From contig JANXNT010000487.1 of NCBI GenBank assembly GCA_025353985.1, positions 1 through 8,664 on the forward strand: a stretch of 8,664 bases of DNA. The letters run 5' to 3'. This DNA is from Limnoglobus sp. (lineage in GTDB: Bacteria; Planctomycetota; Planctomycetia; Gemmatales; Gemmataceae). A program made the translations under genes and the position numbers. Below are positions 1 to 6,818 of this stretch, piece by piece. The stretch's first letter is position 1. The number at the start of each line of letters is the position of its first letter. The notes beneath the pieces are model-generated. The model did no database searches. It was given only the letters and a program-made list of their open reading frames with translations, and had not been told where the DNA came from.

Positions 1-81
1 TGCATCGTCGTCGTCAGGTTCCGCGATTGACGCATGCGGGGAACGTGGCCCGCTATCATCAACGCCGAAACGCGCAAGCAT
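1..81 (-). CDS. Possible 5' end of a gene leaving the left edge
   Basis: An ATG at 81 on the minus strand opens a frame that stays open to the window edge (27 codons, beginning MLARFGVDDSG and ending in an acidic run PDDDDA). A purine-rich GGGAAAG lies just upstream of the ATG but closer than an ideal ribosome site. The hydrophilic, acidic composition is compatible with a protein N-terminus, and the gene would lie in the same direction as ftsK, about 365 bases downstream of it. The fragment is far too short to identify a family. It could equally be a chance open stretch, because all three plus-strand frames here also stay open for at least ten codons. Confidence 0.28.
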   Translation of the reverse strand, partial: MLARFGVDDSGPRSPHASIAEPDDDDA

Positions 82-337
82 CGCTTTCCCACAAAAGACG
101 GCGGCATAAGTGCAAGATTTAATGCTGCGCTGTAGTGTTAGGCGGCGAATAAGTTGGCGGTGTGTAGTTCGGCATGTATACAGGATCGCTATCGGGCAAA
201 ATTCGTTCATCGAAAGCCTCTAACGATAATCGCGATTTCACAAGTAAAATCGGCTTGCGGTTGCAAGGCCCAACAACGTGACATAGCCAGCTACGGATCG
301 GTTTCACGGCACTTCTCTACTCGACGTGTAAAATGCA

Positions 338-357
338 ATTGATGGGATAGCATCAAT
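338..357. repeat. Perfect inverted repeat, hairpin 1 of a tandem pair
   Basis: ATTGATG at 338-344 is exactly complementary to CATCAAT at 351-357, around the 6-base loop GGATAG. Its right arm abuts the next hairpin with no spacer. It has no following T-run on either strand, so it is not a classic intrinsic terminator. A role at the ftsK transcript 3' end or as a protein site is inference. Confidence 0.6.
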
Positions 358-380
358 CTGTTTCAACTAAACTGAAACAG
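358..380. repeat. Perfect inverted repeat, hairpin 2 of a tandem pair
   Basis: CTGTTTCA at 358-365 is exactly complementary to TGAAACAG at 373-380, around the 7-base loop ACTAAAC. It begins at the base after hairpin 1 ends. Relative to ftsK it lies about 65 bases past the stop codon and would be transcribed before hairpin 1. The AT-rich stretch at 408-428 lies between it and the ftsK stop. It could be a transcript-end or RNA-stabilising structure. The stem is AT-rich and lacks a T-tail, so efficient intrinsic termination is not assured. Confidence 0.6.
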
Positions 381-445
381 TCGATTCGAAGTCAAGTGGC
401 AATCGCGAAATAATATTAATTTAATTTTCGAAGAGTTTCTTGCCC

Positions 446-2695
446 TCACCCGGCGGCTTGTTTGCGGGTTTCCCATTCGTCGGACGAGACGAGCACTTCG
501 CGGGCGTTGCTGCCGTTGAACCCGCCGACGATGCCGTCTTCGGCCATGAAGTCGATGAATCGCGAGGCTTTGCCGTAGCCGATGCCGAGCGCGCGTTGCA
601 ATAGCGAGGTGCTGCCACGCTGTTCGCGGATGACGATTTCGACGGCTTGTTCGTAGATCGGGTCGCGCTCACGCAGCTTCTCGCCGAGGCTCGCGCCGCC
701 TTCGCTCGTCGTGTCTTTCGTCTTCAAATTCAGCAATTCGCTCTCGTAATTCGGCTCGTCGCATTCGAGATTCGTCACAGTGCGTTCGATTTCGCCATCG
801 TCGACGTACGCACCTTGCGCGCGAATAATCGTGCTGGTGCCGGGTTGCAGGAACAGCATATCGCCCATGCCGAGCAGCTTATCCGCCCCCTTTTCATCGA
901 GGACGACGGCACTATCCGCACGGCTCGCCACTTGGAAACATATGCGCGCGGGTAGGTTCGATTTGATCAACCCCGTGATGACATCGACCGTCGGTTTTTG
1001 CGTTGCCAACATGATGTGGATGCCTGCCGCACGCGACTTTTGCGCGAGCCGGATGATGTGCGATTCGACTTCCTTTTTCATCGACATCAACAAATCGCCG
1101 ACTTCGTCGATGATGATGACGATGTATGGCATACTCCGCGGGACGGCCTTGCGTTCGTCTTCGTTGGCGGGATCGATGCGGCGTAAAATCTCCATGGTGC
1201 CGAGTTCGTTGAAGCTCGCGATGTTGCGCACGCGGGCACGGCGAAGCCACTCGTAACGTTCCTCCATTTTGTCCACGGCCCATGCCAGAATCGCTTCCGC
1301 TTTCTTGTCGTCGGTCACCACGGGGTGCATCAGGTGCGGGATTTTCCCGTACTCGGATAGCTCGACTTTCTTCGGGTCGATCATAATCATCCGGCATTCA
1401 TCGGGCTTGCGCGTGTAGAGCAAACTGAGGATGATCGCGTTCAGGCAGACCGACTTGCCGGTGCCGGTGCGGCCCGCGATCAGCAGGTGCGGCATCGTTG
1501 CGAGGTCGTAAACTAGCGCGCGACCTTCGACGTCTTTCCCGACGAAGATCGGCAGTTTCATCTTGCTCGCCTTCGCGGTCGTGGCGGCGATCAGTTCCTT
1601 TAGACGTACCGTCTGTCGATGCTCGTTCGGCACCTCGATTCCCACCGTGTCGCGGCCCGGTAACGGCGCGACGATCCGCACGCTGGAGACTTTCAGTTTC
1701 AGTGCGAGGTCGTCCGAAAGCGTCGTCACTTTGCTGAGCCGCAACCCCGTTTCGAGCGAGATTTCGTACTGCGTAATCACCGGTCCCGTGTGGATTCCAA
1801 CGACTTTGATCGTCAGGCCGAAGTCCGTAAATGTCTTCTCCAGAAGCACCGCACGCTCGCGCAGCTTCGATTCGTGATCTTCGACCGCAAACGCATCGGG
1901 GTCGTTGAGGAGCGTCAGCGGCGGCAGTTCGAAATCGACGGTGGTTTCGGTTTCGGCAATCGCGGGGCGGGTAATCACTAGCGGTGCGCGCTCGATCGGA
2001 ATCTCGTTCGGTTCGTCGTCATCGCGCGGTACGAGCCGCAACTCCGGCGGTTTGTGAATCGGGATCGGCGCGGTTTCCACGGGTGTCAAATTGATAGCGG
2101 CGGCACGTTCTTCGCGCTTCTTCTGGATACTTTCGATCACGTGATTCGTGCGGTTTTCCACGAACGCATTGCTCGCCTTCGCCCCGATGGCGATGCCGCG
2201 AACAGCGAGCCAGATCGTGCGTATCAGCGTTCGAATGAGGTTGTCCGCCGCGAGCAACACCCCGATGAGTCCAATGGCAATGAGCACGTGATACGGGACC
2301 GCGCGATCGTCGAACACGAAGCGCAGGTACGCGCCGATCGAGCCACCGGGACCAAACGCCGAGGCGGGGGGCAGCGTGAGGCGATGTGCGGTCATGTCGA
2401 TGACAGTGGCGGAAGTCGCGATGAGAATCAGCCAGCCTAGGCAACGTGTAAACAGCCGCCCGGTACCACGCCGTTTCACGTAAAGGACCGTGAGACAAAA
2501 CCAGCCGAGCGCGAGGACGATTGAGGCAAAGCCAAGCGCGTTCGCCACGGGTGCGATGACAGTCGTCGCTTGCGGAAAGCGTGCCTGTAACCCCGTCAGT
2601 GGCGGATACGTGGCCAGAGCGAACGCGAAGAGGCCCAGTGCCGCGAACGACGTTAGGGCAACCGCATCGAGCCGCAATCGCAGCGGGGCCGACAT
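446..2695 (-). CDS. ftsK: FtsK/SpoIIIE-type DNA translocase
   Basis: This is a septum-located, ATP-driven double-stranded DNA pump that clears and aligns chromosome ends at division. From the ATG at 2695 it has 749 residues. Four hydrophobic segments (about 11-30, 48-73, 86-103 and 135-153) form the membrane domain. A short charged and proline-containing linker (about 175-265) is followed by the motor, with Walker A GRTGTGKS near 408-415 and Walker B IVIIIDEVGDL near 525-535. The C-terminal winged-helix gamma domain (about 677-738) has the family features DPIYEQA, LQRALGIGYGKASRFID and REVLVS. The length and short linker resemble Bacillus SpoIIIE more than the much longer E. coli FtsK. The frame also allows a TTG start two codons earlier, and a TAG at 2708-2710 closes it further upstream. 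ATG is preferred, although no good ribosome site precedes either. It is divergent from the zinc-ribbon gene. The presence of gamma implies orientation-guided translocation on polar chromosomal motifs, as known for the family. Confidence 0.96.
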   Translation of the reverse strand: MSAPLRLRLDAVALTSFAALGLFAFALATYPPLTGLQARFPQATTVIAPVANALGFASIVLALGWFCLTVLYVKRRGTGRLFTRCLGWLILIATSATVIDMTAHRLTLPPASAFGPGGSIGAYLRFVFDDRAVPYHVLIAIGLIGVLLAADNLIRTLIRTIWLAVRGIAIGAKASNAFVENRTNHVIESIQKKREERAAAINLTPVETAPIPIHKPPELRLVPRDDDEPNEIPIERAPLVITRPAIAETETTVDFELPPLTLLNDPDAFAVEDHESKLRERAVLLEKTFTDFGLTIKVVGIHTGPVITQYEISLETGLRLSKVTTLSDDLALKLKVSSVRIVAPLPGRDTVGIEVPNEHRQTVRLKELIAATTAKASKMKLPIFVGKDVEGRALVYDLATMPHLLIAGRTGTGKSVCLNAIILSLLYTRKPDECRMIMIDPKKVELSEYGKIPHLMHPVVTDDKKAEAILAWAVDKMEERYEWLRRARVRNIASFNELGTMEILRRIDPANEDERKAVPRSMPYIVIIIDEVGDLLMSMKKEVESHIIRLAQKSRAAGIHIMLATQKPTVDVITGLIKSNLPARICFQVASRADSAVVLDEKGADKLLGMGDMLFLQPGTSTIIRAQGAYVDDGEIERTVTNLECDEPNYESELLNLKTKDTTSEGGASLGEKLRERDPIYEQAVEIVIREQRGSTSLLQRALGIGYGKASRFIDFMAEDGIVGGFNGSNAREVLVSSDEWETRKQAAG

Positions 2696-2710
2696 GAGCA
2701 ACGCACTCTA

Positions 2711-2738
2711 AATGAAGGTGACGAACAATCTTCATTGT
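2711..2738. promoter_or_regulatory. Inverted repeats in the ftsK leader
   Basis: AATGAAG (2711-2717) and CTTCATT (2730-2736) form a perfect 7-base inverted repeat with a 12-base spacer. A second inverted repeat, ACAAT (2725-2729) with ATTGT (2734-2738) around CTTC, shares the same right arm, so the two hairpins exclude each other. They lie 16-43 bases upstream of the ftsK ATG, where an operator or leader structure could act. No regulator is recognised and the function is inference. Confidence 0.35.
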
Positions 2739-2905
2739 GATCGCGGAGTGGCTTGAGGCGAAGGGGAAAGTACCGGCAGAATGTCGAACCCGCGTGCAGC
2801 GTGCCGGGCAAAACCGGGGCAACACGCAGATTCGGCAAAGGCTGCGCCGCGAATTGTTACTCGTGGTGCTGTCGAGTTATGAGTTTCTCTGTGTGAATGG
2901 CGATA

Positions 2906-2935
2906 ATGTCCGTGCGCGATCTGTGCCGGTATAAT
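2906..2935 (+). promoter_or_regulatory. Putative sigma-70-like promoter for the zinc-ribbon operon
   Basis: A perfect TATAAT lies at 2930-2935, about 40 bases before the ATG at 2975, giving a 5' leader of roughly 30 bases. The best -35 candidate is weak: ATGTCC at 2906-2911, 18 bases upstream, matching TTGACA at three of six positions. A second -10-like GATAAT sits at 2902-2907. The position just ahead of the first plus-strand gene supports this as the promoter for the 2975-4202 pair and perhaps the gene after it. Confidence 0.5.
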
Positions 2936-2974
2936 CTCGGGTAGTGAAAACGAAATGCACAAAGGGTCGTCGTC

Positions 2975-3514
2975 ATGCAGCGCATCCGAGTTACCGCTCG
3001 CCACAATCCGGAAGATCCCAGTGAAGATCTTCGTTGGGCCTCCCGGTTGCGTCGAGATCTCTGGGCGCATTCGGCGGTCGAGATCGATCCCGATAGTTCG
3101 AGTCACAGCACGCACCGGGATGCCGAACGGAATGCGTACTTCGAGTTTGCCACAGATCACTTGCCGGAAGTCCAGAGAGTCATGCGGGAGTTCGGTTATA
3201 TTGACCGGGCCACGGTTAATATGATTCAAGAAGGAAATGGCACGGAATGCGTGAACTGTGGAAATATCCCACCCGAACTGGTTACGGTCTGTCCGAAATG
3301 CCAGTTCCGCGACATCGATCCTTGCCCGTATTGCAACAATGAAGTCGCGCGATTGAATTACACTTCCGTTGCGGGTGAGGTCTTCCAGTGTCCAATTTGT
3401 CATCACCGAGTCCGGTTGCAGATCAACGACCCAATGCGAGACGGTAACGGCGACTTCAACCAACCCCTGGTCTGCGTCAGCCCTGCCGAGGCTCCGGTCG
3501 AACATGAAGTTTAA
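2975..3514 (+). CDS. Double zinc-ribbon protein, uncharacterised
   Basis: This is a 179-residue soluble protein. The N-terminal half (about 1-88) is charged, probably helical and not recognised. The C-terminal half carries four CxxC knuckles: C92/C95, C106/C109, C117/C120 and C139/C142. The spacing fits two consecutive zinc ribbons, the second with the typical YCNNEV...FQCPICHHRV pattern, so it probably binds two zinc ions. Such modules bind nucleic acid or protein partners, and no catalytic motif is visible. The start is supported by AAAGGG at 2961-2966, eight bases ahead of the ATG, and by the TATAAT upstream. Its last codons overlap the start of the nucleotidyltransferase-like gene by 11 bases, so the two are probably made together and may form a complex. 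Possible roles are adaptor, antitoxin-like partner or regulator, and the sequence does not decide between them. Confidence 0.85.
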   Translation: MQRIRVTARHNPEDPSEDLRWASRLRRDLWAHSAVEIDPDSSSHSTHRDAERNAYFEFATDHLPEVQRVMREFGYIDRATVNMIQEGNGTECVNCGNIPPELVTVCPKCQFRDIDPCPYCNNEVARLNYTSVAGEVFQCPICHHRVRLQINDPMRDGNGDFNQPLVCVSPAEAPVEHEV

Positions 3515-4202
3515 CGAACACGGCCACATCCTCATTTCGCCCCGCGAAATCCAACTGCGCGCTTTCGAGGATCCCGACGGGCTAATCAATCACGCGATTC
3601 TCCCCGGTACGCCAGTTGGTTTTCCAACATATAGCCAATACGCGAAGTTTATCGATTACTTGTCTCAAAGGACGGGGATACATCCCCACCACTTTCTGTT
3701 TCGCGGAAGCACGAAAATCGGGTTCAGTATTTCGCCAAATCGGAAGAAGCGAAAGGTCTGGAGACGGTACGGGCCGAGTTCGGATTTGGACCTGGCAATC
3801 ACCGACACGCACTTCTTCGCTACAGTCGATGAAGAAATCCGTCGCTACGATCGTTTGCCAGAAAATCGCACGCAAGTCAATTGGTGGCGAACGGGAATCG
3901 AATTCGAAAAATACGAGGCGCGAATCGATCAAAAAGGGCGACATGACTGTTATCGATTCTTCGACCTTCCACGAAGTCTGTCATGCATGATGGAGCTTGA
4001 AAAGGTTCTGAAAGGCGCACCGATCGCGGACTGCTGCGTGCATCCGTTCATCGAATTCAAGGCATTCCTCTTCCGAGATCGTTGGGCCGTGCATCGGCGA
4101 TACCACACGGACCTGGACGACCTGAGACGTGGGCTTACCGCGGCAAGCCATCCTCTCTCACAAGCGACCGAAGAACCTTTCCCACCGGATGCGACAATCT
4201 GA
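3504..4202 (+). CDS. Pol-beta-fold nucleotidyltransferase-like protein
   Basis: This is a 232-residue soluble protein. The key evidence is FLFRGSTKIG (residues 64-73) followed by SDLDLAITD (93-101). This is the GS...DxD active-site signature of the polymerase-beta nucleotidyltransferase superfamily, with D94 and D96 as predicted metal ligands. A third acidic ligand may lie in the EKYEARID segment (about 135-142), but I cannot fix it. The GS and DxD motifs are separated by an unusually long basic insert containing NRKKRKVWRR. The C-terminal part (about 181-212, FIEFKAFLFRDRWAV...DLDDLRRGL) is probably helical and recalls the tails of stand-alone bacterial members of this group. The ATG at 3504 is chosen because the earlier in-frame start (3369) would add 45 residues encoded wholly inside the zinc-ribbon gene with no family-like sequence. 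The chosen start overlaps the upstream stop by 11 bases, typical of translational coupling. Substrate unknown: tRNA, protein or nucleotide are all possible. Confidence 0.8.
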   Translation: MKFNEHGHILISPREIQLRAFEDPDGLINHAILPGTPVGFPTYSQYAKFIDYLSQRTGIHPHHFLFRGSTKIGFSISPNRKKRKVWRRYGPSSDLDLAITDTHFFATVDEEIRRYDRLPENRTQVNWWRTGIEFEKYEARIDQKGRHDCYRFFDLPRSLSCMMELEKVLKGAPIADCCVHPFIEFKAFLFRDRWAVHRRYHTDLDDLRRGLTAASHPLSQATEEPFPPDATI

Positions 4203-4240
4203 CCGACAGGATTCCCCGTTCCGACTATGAGTGAATTGGT

Positions 4241-5119
4241 ATGGAGCCGAGCGAAACTGCCGACAACGCTAACGAGTGGGAAAACGATGCGGACATCGCG
4301 GTGGCGACGCGCGCCCTCGGCGAGCCGGATGCGTTGTTTCGCATCAGTCGGAGCCGACTGCGAGTCAAGCTGTTTGCGGGCATCGGGCTGATGATTTACG
4401 GCCTCGTTGCGAATTACTTGTGGTGGGTACACGGCCCCGGTCGCTTCGGGCACGTGCAATTCGAATTGCTGATTTTGCCACCGATTCTGGGCGTCGGGTT
4501 GTTACGAGCGATGTTCCGCAGTCGGCGGTTGCGCGTGCTGATTTATCCGACGGGCCTGCTACGATTGCAAGATGGCGAAGTCGAATCGATCCCGTGGAAA
4601 AGTATCGATGTCGTCAAAATTCGCGTCGCGGGGACCGTGCCGATAATCGAGCGCGATGCCGATGGTGCGGTCGCGGTTTGTTGGTTGCCAATCGTCGCGC
4701 CGAAAGTGATGGTCTGGACGACGTGGATCGAAGTTTCGTCCGAAGACAACGACCCGACGCGGATCAGTTCGGCACTCGCAGATTACCCGGATTTGGCCGA
4801 ACGCATCCAGCGAGAGACGTTCGCGCTCCTTTGGCCAAAGATACTTTCCGAGTTAGCATCGGGGATACCGGTGCCGTTCGGCGAACTCCTCGCGACGCCG
4901 ACGGGGTTGTTCAACGGCAAGCGGTTGTTGCCGTGGGCGGAGATCAAAGAGATCACGATTTCGCAAAAAGCGTTTGCAGTAAAGCGGCACGGCGGCTGGT
5001 TGCCGTGGTTCGCAAAGGATGTCTCCGCGATGCCGAACCCGCACGTTTTAATCGCAATCGCGAACATGCTCGGTCAGCAAACGATCGAAGAACTTGACGA
5101 GGACGACGACAAGGAATGA
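4241..5119 (+). CDS. DUF6585-like membrane protein with two PH-like repeats
   Basis: This 292-residue protein has an acidic N-terminus (1-20), two hydrophobic segments (about 44-63, LFAGIGLMIYGLVANYLWWV, and about 73-90) forming a membrane hairpin, and a long cytoplasmic part. Two segments resemble each other: around 99-127 (YPTGLLRLQDG...IPWKSIDVV) and around 213-240 (TPTGLFNGKRLLPWAEIKEI). Both have the 'G-L...pW..I' pattern seen in PH-like domains of bacterial membrane proteins, and overall the layout resembles DUF6585 proteins. No enzymatic motif is seen and the function is unknown. It starts 38 bases after the nucleotidyltransferase-like gene without a strong ribosome site, so it may be a third operon member or independent. 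Its 3' end overlaps the convergent acyltransferase gene by 46 bases and encodes the acidic tail EELDEDDDKE. The family name is from recollection, so moderate confidence applies to it. The gene itself is secure. Confidence 0.8.
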   Translation: MEPSETADNANEWENDADIAVATRALGEPDALFRISRSRLRVKLFAGIGLMIYGLVANYLWWVHGPGRFGHVQFELLILPPILGVGLLRAMFRSRRLRVLIYPTGLLRLQDGEVESIPWKSIDVVKIRVAGTVPIIERDADGAVAVCWLPIVAPKVMVWTTWIEVSSEDNDPTRISSALADYPDLAERIQRETFALLWPKILSELASGIPVPFGELLATPTGLFNGKRLLPWAEIKEITISQKAFAVKRHGGWLPWFAKDVSAMPNPHVLIAIANMLGQQTIEELDEDDDKE

Positions 5120-6141
5120 TGCGGTTTCGACCAGCGATCGCGCAGTCGGTAGCACGGGCGTTCGACGGCGCGATAGAGAATTTCCGCTCCGGCGAATGCC
5201 AGCGTCACGGCGAGGATCGCTTGCAATTCAGTGGGTAGCACTTGCAATTTTTCGGCGGCGCGAATCGCTTCGGTGTGAACAAGATAGATCGAATACGCCC
5301 GCATTGCTACGAACGAGATGGCTCGCGATTTCACCGCCGTTCGCCAGAATGCGGTCGAGTTTGCAAGTACAATCCAGCCCGCGAAAATCATCGCCCAACC
5401 GCCGGTACCCCAGTCGGGTAGCGTCCAGCCGCCTAAGGTGCGGTTCCACGCGGCAACGAGAATGAGCAACAGCGAAAGTAGCGCCCAGATGCCCGATATT
5501 TTTCGCAAGATGTGCCACATGCGTGGGCGAAACTCGGCAATCCCCGCGAGCATCACGCCCGTGAGACACTGCACGAACACGACGTGCGTTTCGCGCATGT
5601 GATAGTCCGGGCGATGCGTGTAATACCCGAGAATGTGCGCATCGATCAGAGCCATAACAGCGAGTGCCACGAGCGCGAATGCCCAGCGATAGCGGTAAGA
5701 CAACAAGATGGCGGGGGCGATCGCGAGGTAAAAATGTTCCTCGACGCATAGCGACCACGTCACGCCGAGGTACGGCATCTCGGGCAGATAATTTTGCAAA
5801 AAGACGAGGTAACGCCAATCGATGACGCTCGCTTTCCCTTGCACGATGAGTTGCGCAAATGTCGCGAACAACACCGCATAATATGCGGGGAGCGTGCGTA
5901 GCCAGCGGCGGATCCAGAAGCGTCGCACATCGACGGTGCCGGTCGTGTGGACTTCGCGAAAGAGTTGCGAGCCGAGCAGCCAACCGCTGAGAACGAAGAA
6001 CAAATCGACGCCCCGCCCACCGACACTGAGCCAGTTCGCGAGGGGCGTACCCCGCGCAAACGAGTTCGCGATATGCGTGGCCAGCACCATCAGTATGGCG
6101 AGTGCCCGGAGAAGATCGAGCGAAGCATTCCGAGGGTGCAT
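5074..6141 (-). CDS. Acyltransferase-3 family membrane protein (OafA-like)
   Basis: This 355-residue integral membrane protein probably transfers an acyl group, often acetyl, to an envelope polysaccharide or other exported sugar. The N-terminus LDLLRALAILMVLATH gives the family R-x10-H motif (R12, H23). It is followed by GVDLFFVLSGWLLG, the arginine-rich FWIRRWLRTLPAYY and SLCVEEHFYL, all characteristic of acyltransferase-3 proteins, and about ten hydrophobic segments are visible. The frame is open to an ATG at 6231, but that start would add a 30-residue non-family leader overlapping the glycosylase gene. The ATG at 6141 places the family motif near the N-terminus, so I chose it. No clear ribosome site precedes it. 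It follows the glycosylase by 62 bases on the same strand. The C-terminus reads through the convergent gene's end and gains a run of eight serines there. No extra SGNH domain is present and the substrate cannot be read from sequence. Confidence 0.92.
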   Translation of the reverse strand: MHPRNASLDLLRALAILMVLATHIANSFARGTPLANWLSVGGRGVDLFFVLSGWLLGSQLFREVHTTGTVDVRRFWIRRWLRTLPAYYAVLFATFAQLIVQGKASVIDWRYLVFLQNYLPEMPYLGVTWSLCVEEHFYLAIAPAILLSYRYRWAFALVALAVMALIDAHILGYYTHRPDYHMRETHVVFVQCLTGVMLAGIAEFRPRMWHILRKISGIWALLSLLLILVAAWNRTLGGWTLPDWGTGGWAMIFAGWIVLANSTAFWRTAVKSRAISFVAMRAYSIYLVHTEAIRAAEKLQVLPTELQAILAVTLAFAGAEILYRAVERPCYRLRDRWSKPHHSLSSSSSSSSIVC

Positions 6142-6203
6142 GAAACAAATTGTACGAACGGCCCGCGAAAAACTGGAGTGCCCACACCATAGGAATTGAT
6201 CGG

Positions 6204-6818
6204 TTACGTGACTTGCATGTAGTGGTGCCATGCGAAAATGGCGGCGGCCCCGCGATGCGGTCGCCAGGCTTCGCCGATGGCTCGTAGCTGTTTCTCGGTC
6301 GGCCGCTCTGGCGATTGCAAGATGTGGCCGATGTCGATTTGCACGGCCAGATCGCCAGCGGGCCAGATGTCGGGGCGGCCTTCCGCAAACAGCAAGTAGA
6401 TCTCCGCCGACCAGCGCCCGATGCCTTTCACCTTCGTGAGAAGCGTAATTGCGTCTTCATCGTCGGCAGGTAACGCATCGAGTTTCAGTTCGCCCGCAAT
6501 CAAATGTTCGGCCAGACTGCGAGCGTAGCTCTGCTTCTGGCGCGAGAATCCACAGGCGCGTAACTCATCGAAAGACGCCGACGCAACCGTTTGCGGATCG
6601 GTAACATCGCCCAACGCCGCCTCCAATTTTTGCCAAACCGCATCCGCAGATTTGAAACTCACCTGCTGGCCAAGGATCGTCCGCAACAGCGTCGCATAAC
6701 CCGGTGCGCGAACCCGCGGCTCCGGATAACCAACCTGCGCAATCGCAGTGCCAAACCGAGGCTCAATCACAGTCAGCGCATCAAGCGAAACGCGAATCTG
6801 CAAAGCAGACAATCCCAT
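6204..6818 (-). CDS. AlkA-like DNA-3-methyladenine glycosylase II (HhH-GPD)
   Basis: This is a base-excision repair enzyme that removes alkylated purines and related damaged bases from DNA. The 204-residue product has the ILGQQVS element near 48-54, the helix-hairpin-helix KVKGIGRWSAEIY at about 129-141, and the catalytic aspartate at D156 in the PAGDLAVQ segment. It is a short, single-domain form lacking the extra N-terminal domain of E. coli AlkA. It has no iron-sulfur cysteine cluster, unlike EndoIII/MutY. The frame is open to a TTG at 6854 that overlaps the smc stop by four bases. The ATG at 6818 is preferred because AAGGA lies seven bases upstream and the extra 12 residues are not family-like. 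It lies 32 bases after smc on the same strand, so co-transcription with smc is likely. I leave the symbol blank because AlkA-type enzymes fall into several subgroups. Confidence 0.93.
   Translation of the reverse strand: MGLSALQIRVSLDALTVIEPRFGTAIAQVGYPEPRVRAPGYATLLRTILGQQVSFKSADAVWQKLEAALGDVTDPQTVASASFDELRACGFSRQKQSYARSLAEHLIAGELKLDALPADDEDAITLLTKVKGIGRWSAEIYLLFAEGRPDIWPAGDLAVQIDIGHILQSPERPTEKQLRAIGEAWRPHRGAAAIFAWHHYMQVT

Larger units (their letters stand above)
82..445. other. Intergenic region downstream of ftsK
   Basis: No convincing gene is seen. The short open frames here (about 60 codons on each strand) overlap each other and lack family-like sequence. Visible structure includes the tandem hairpins at 338-380, a bulged stem at 252-270 (CTTGC/GCAAG core with a GGTT loop), an 8-base palindrome TGTATACA at 175-182, and a strongly AT-rich stretch at about 408-428 next to the ftsK stop. 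The region probably holds the ftsK transcript end and possibly a promoter for a gene to the left. Confidence 0.6.

Noticed and set aside
252..270. Bulged stem GGCTTGC/GCAAGGCC as a terminator or small RNA
   Set aside because: Only five base pairs are uninterrupted and no T-run follows on either strand. It is mentioned only as part of the intergenic description.
2019..2825. A 268-codon open frame on the minus strand across the start of ftsK
   Set aside because: It lies mostly inside ftsK in another frame, has low-complexity R/H/C-rich composition, and resembles no family. The ftsK frame has clear membrane segments and motor motifs.
2881..2907. A second promoter using GATAAT at 2902-2907
   Set aside because: No acceptable -35 hexamer was found at normal spacing, and the TATAAT at 2930 is a better match and closer to the gene.
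3369..3503. N-terminal extension of the nucleotidyltransferase-like protein
   Set aside because: These 45 residues are encoded entirely within the zinc-ribbon gene, including its second ribbon, and look like off-frame sequence. The ATG at 3504 gives a typical coupled start.
2732..3589. A 285-codon minus-strand frame opposite the zinc-ribbon gene
   Set aside because: The plus-strand protein has four well-spaced CxxC motifs, a ribosome site and a promoter. The antisense frame has no recognisable domain and crosses the promoter and two genes.
4276..5097. A 273-codon plus-strand frame inside the PH-repeat gene
   Set aside because: It has arginine- and aspartate-rich low-complexity composition typical of an off-frame translation in GC-rich DNA. 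The 4241 frame has membrane segments and repeated domains.
5228..6388. A 386-codon minus-strand frame overlapping the acyltransferase
   Set aside because: It is an alternative frame of the acyltransferase, rich in R, H and S, without membrane segments or motifs. The acyltransferase frame shows the R-x10-H and other family motifs.
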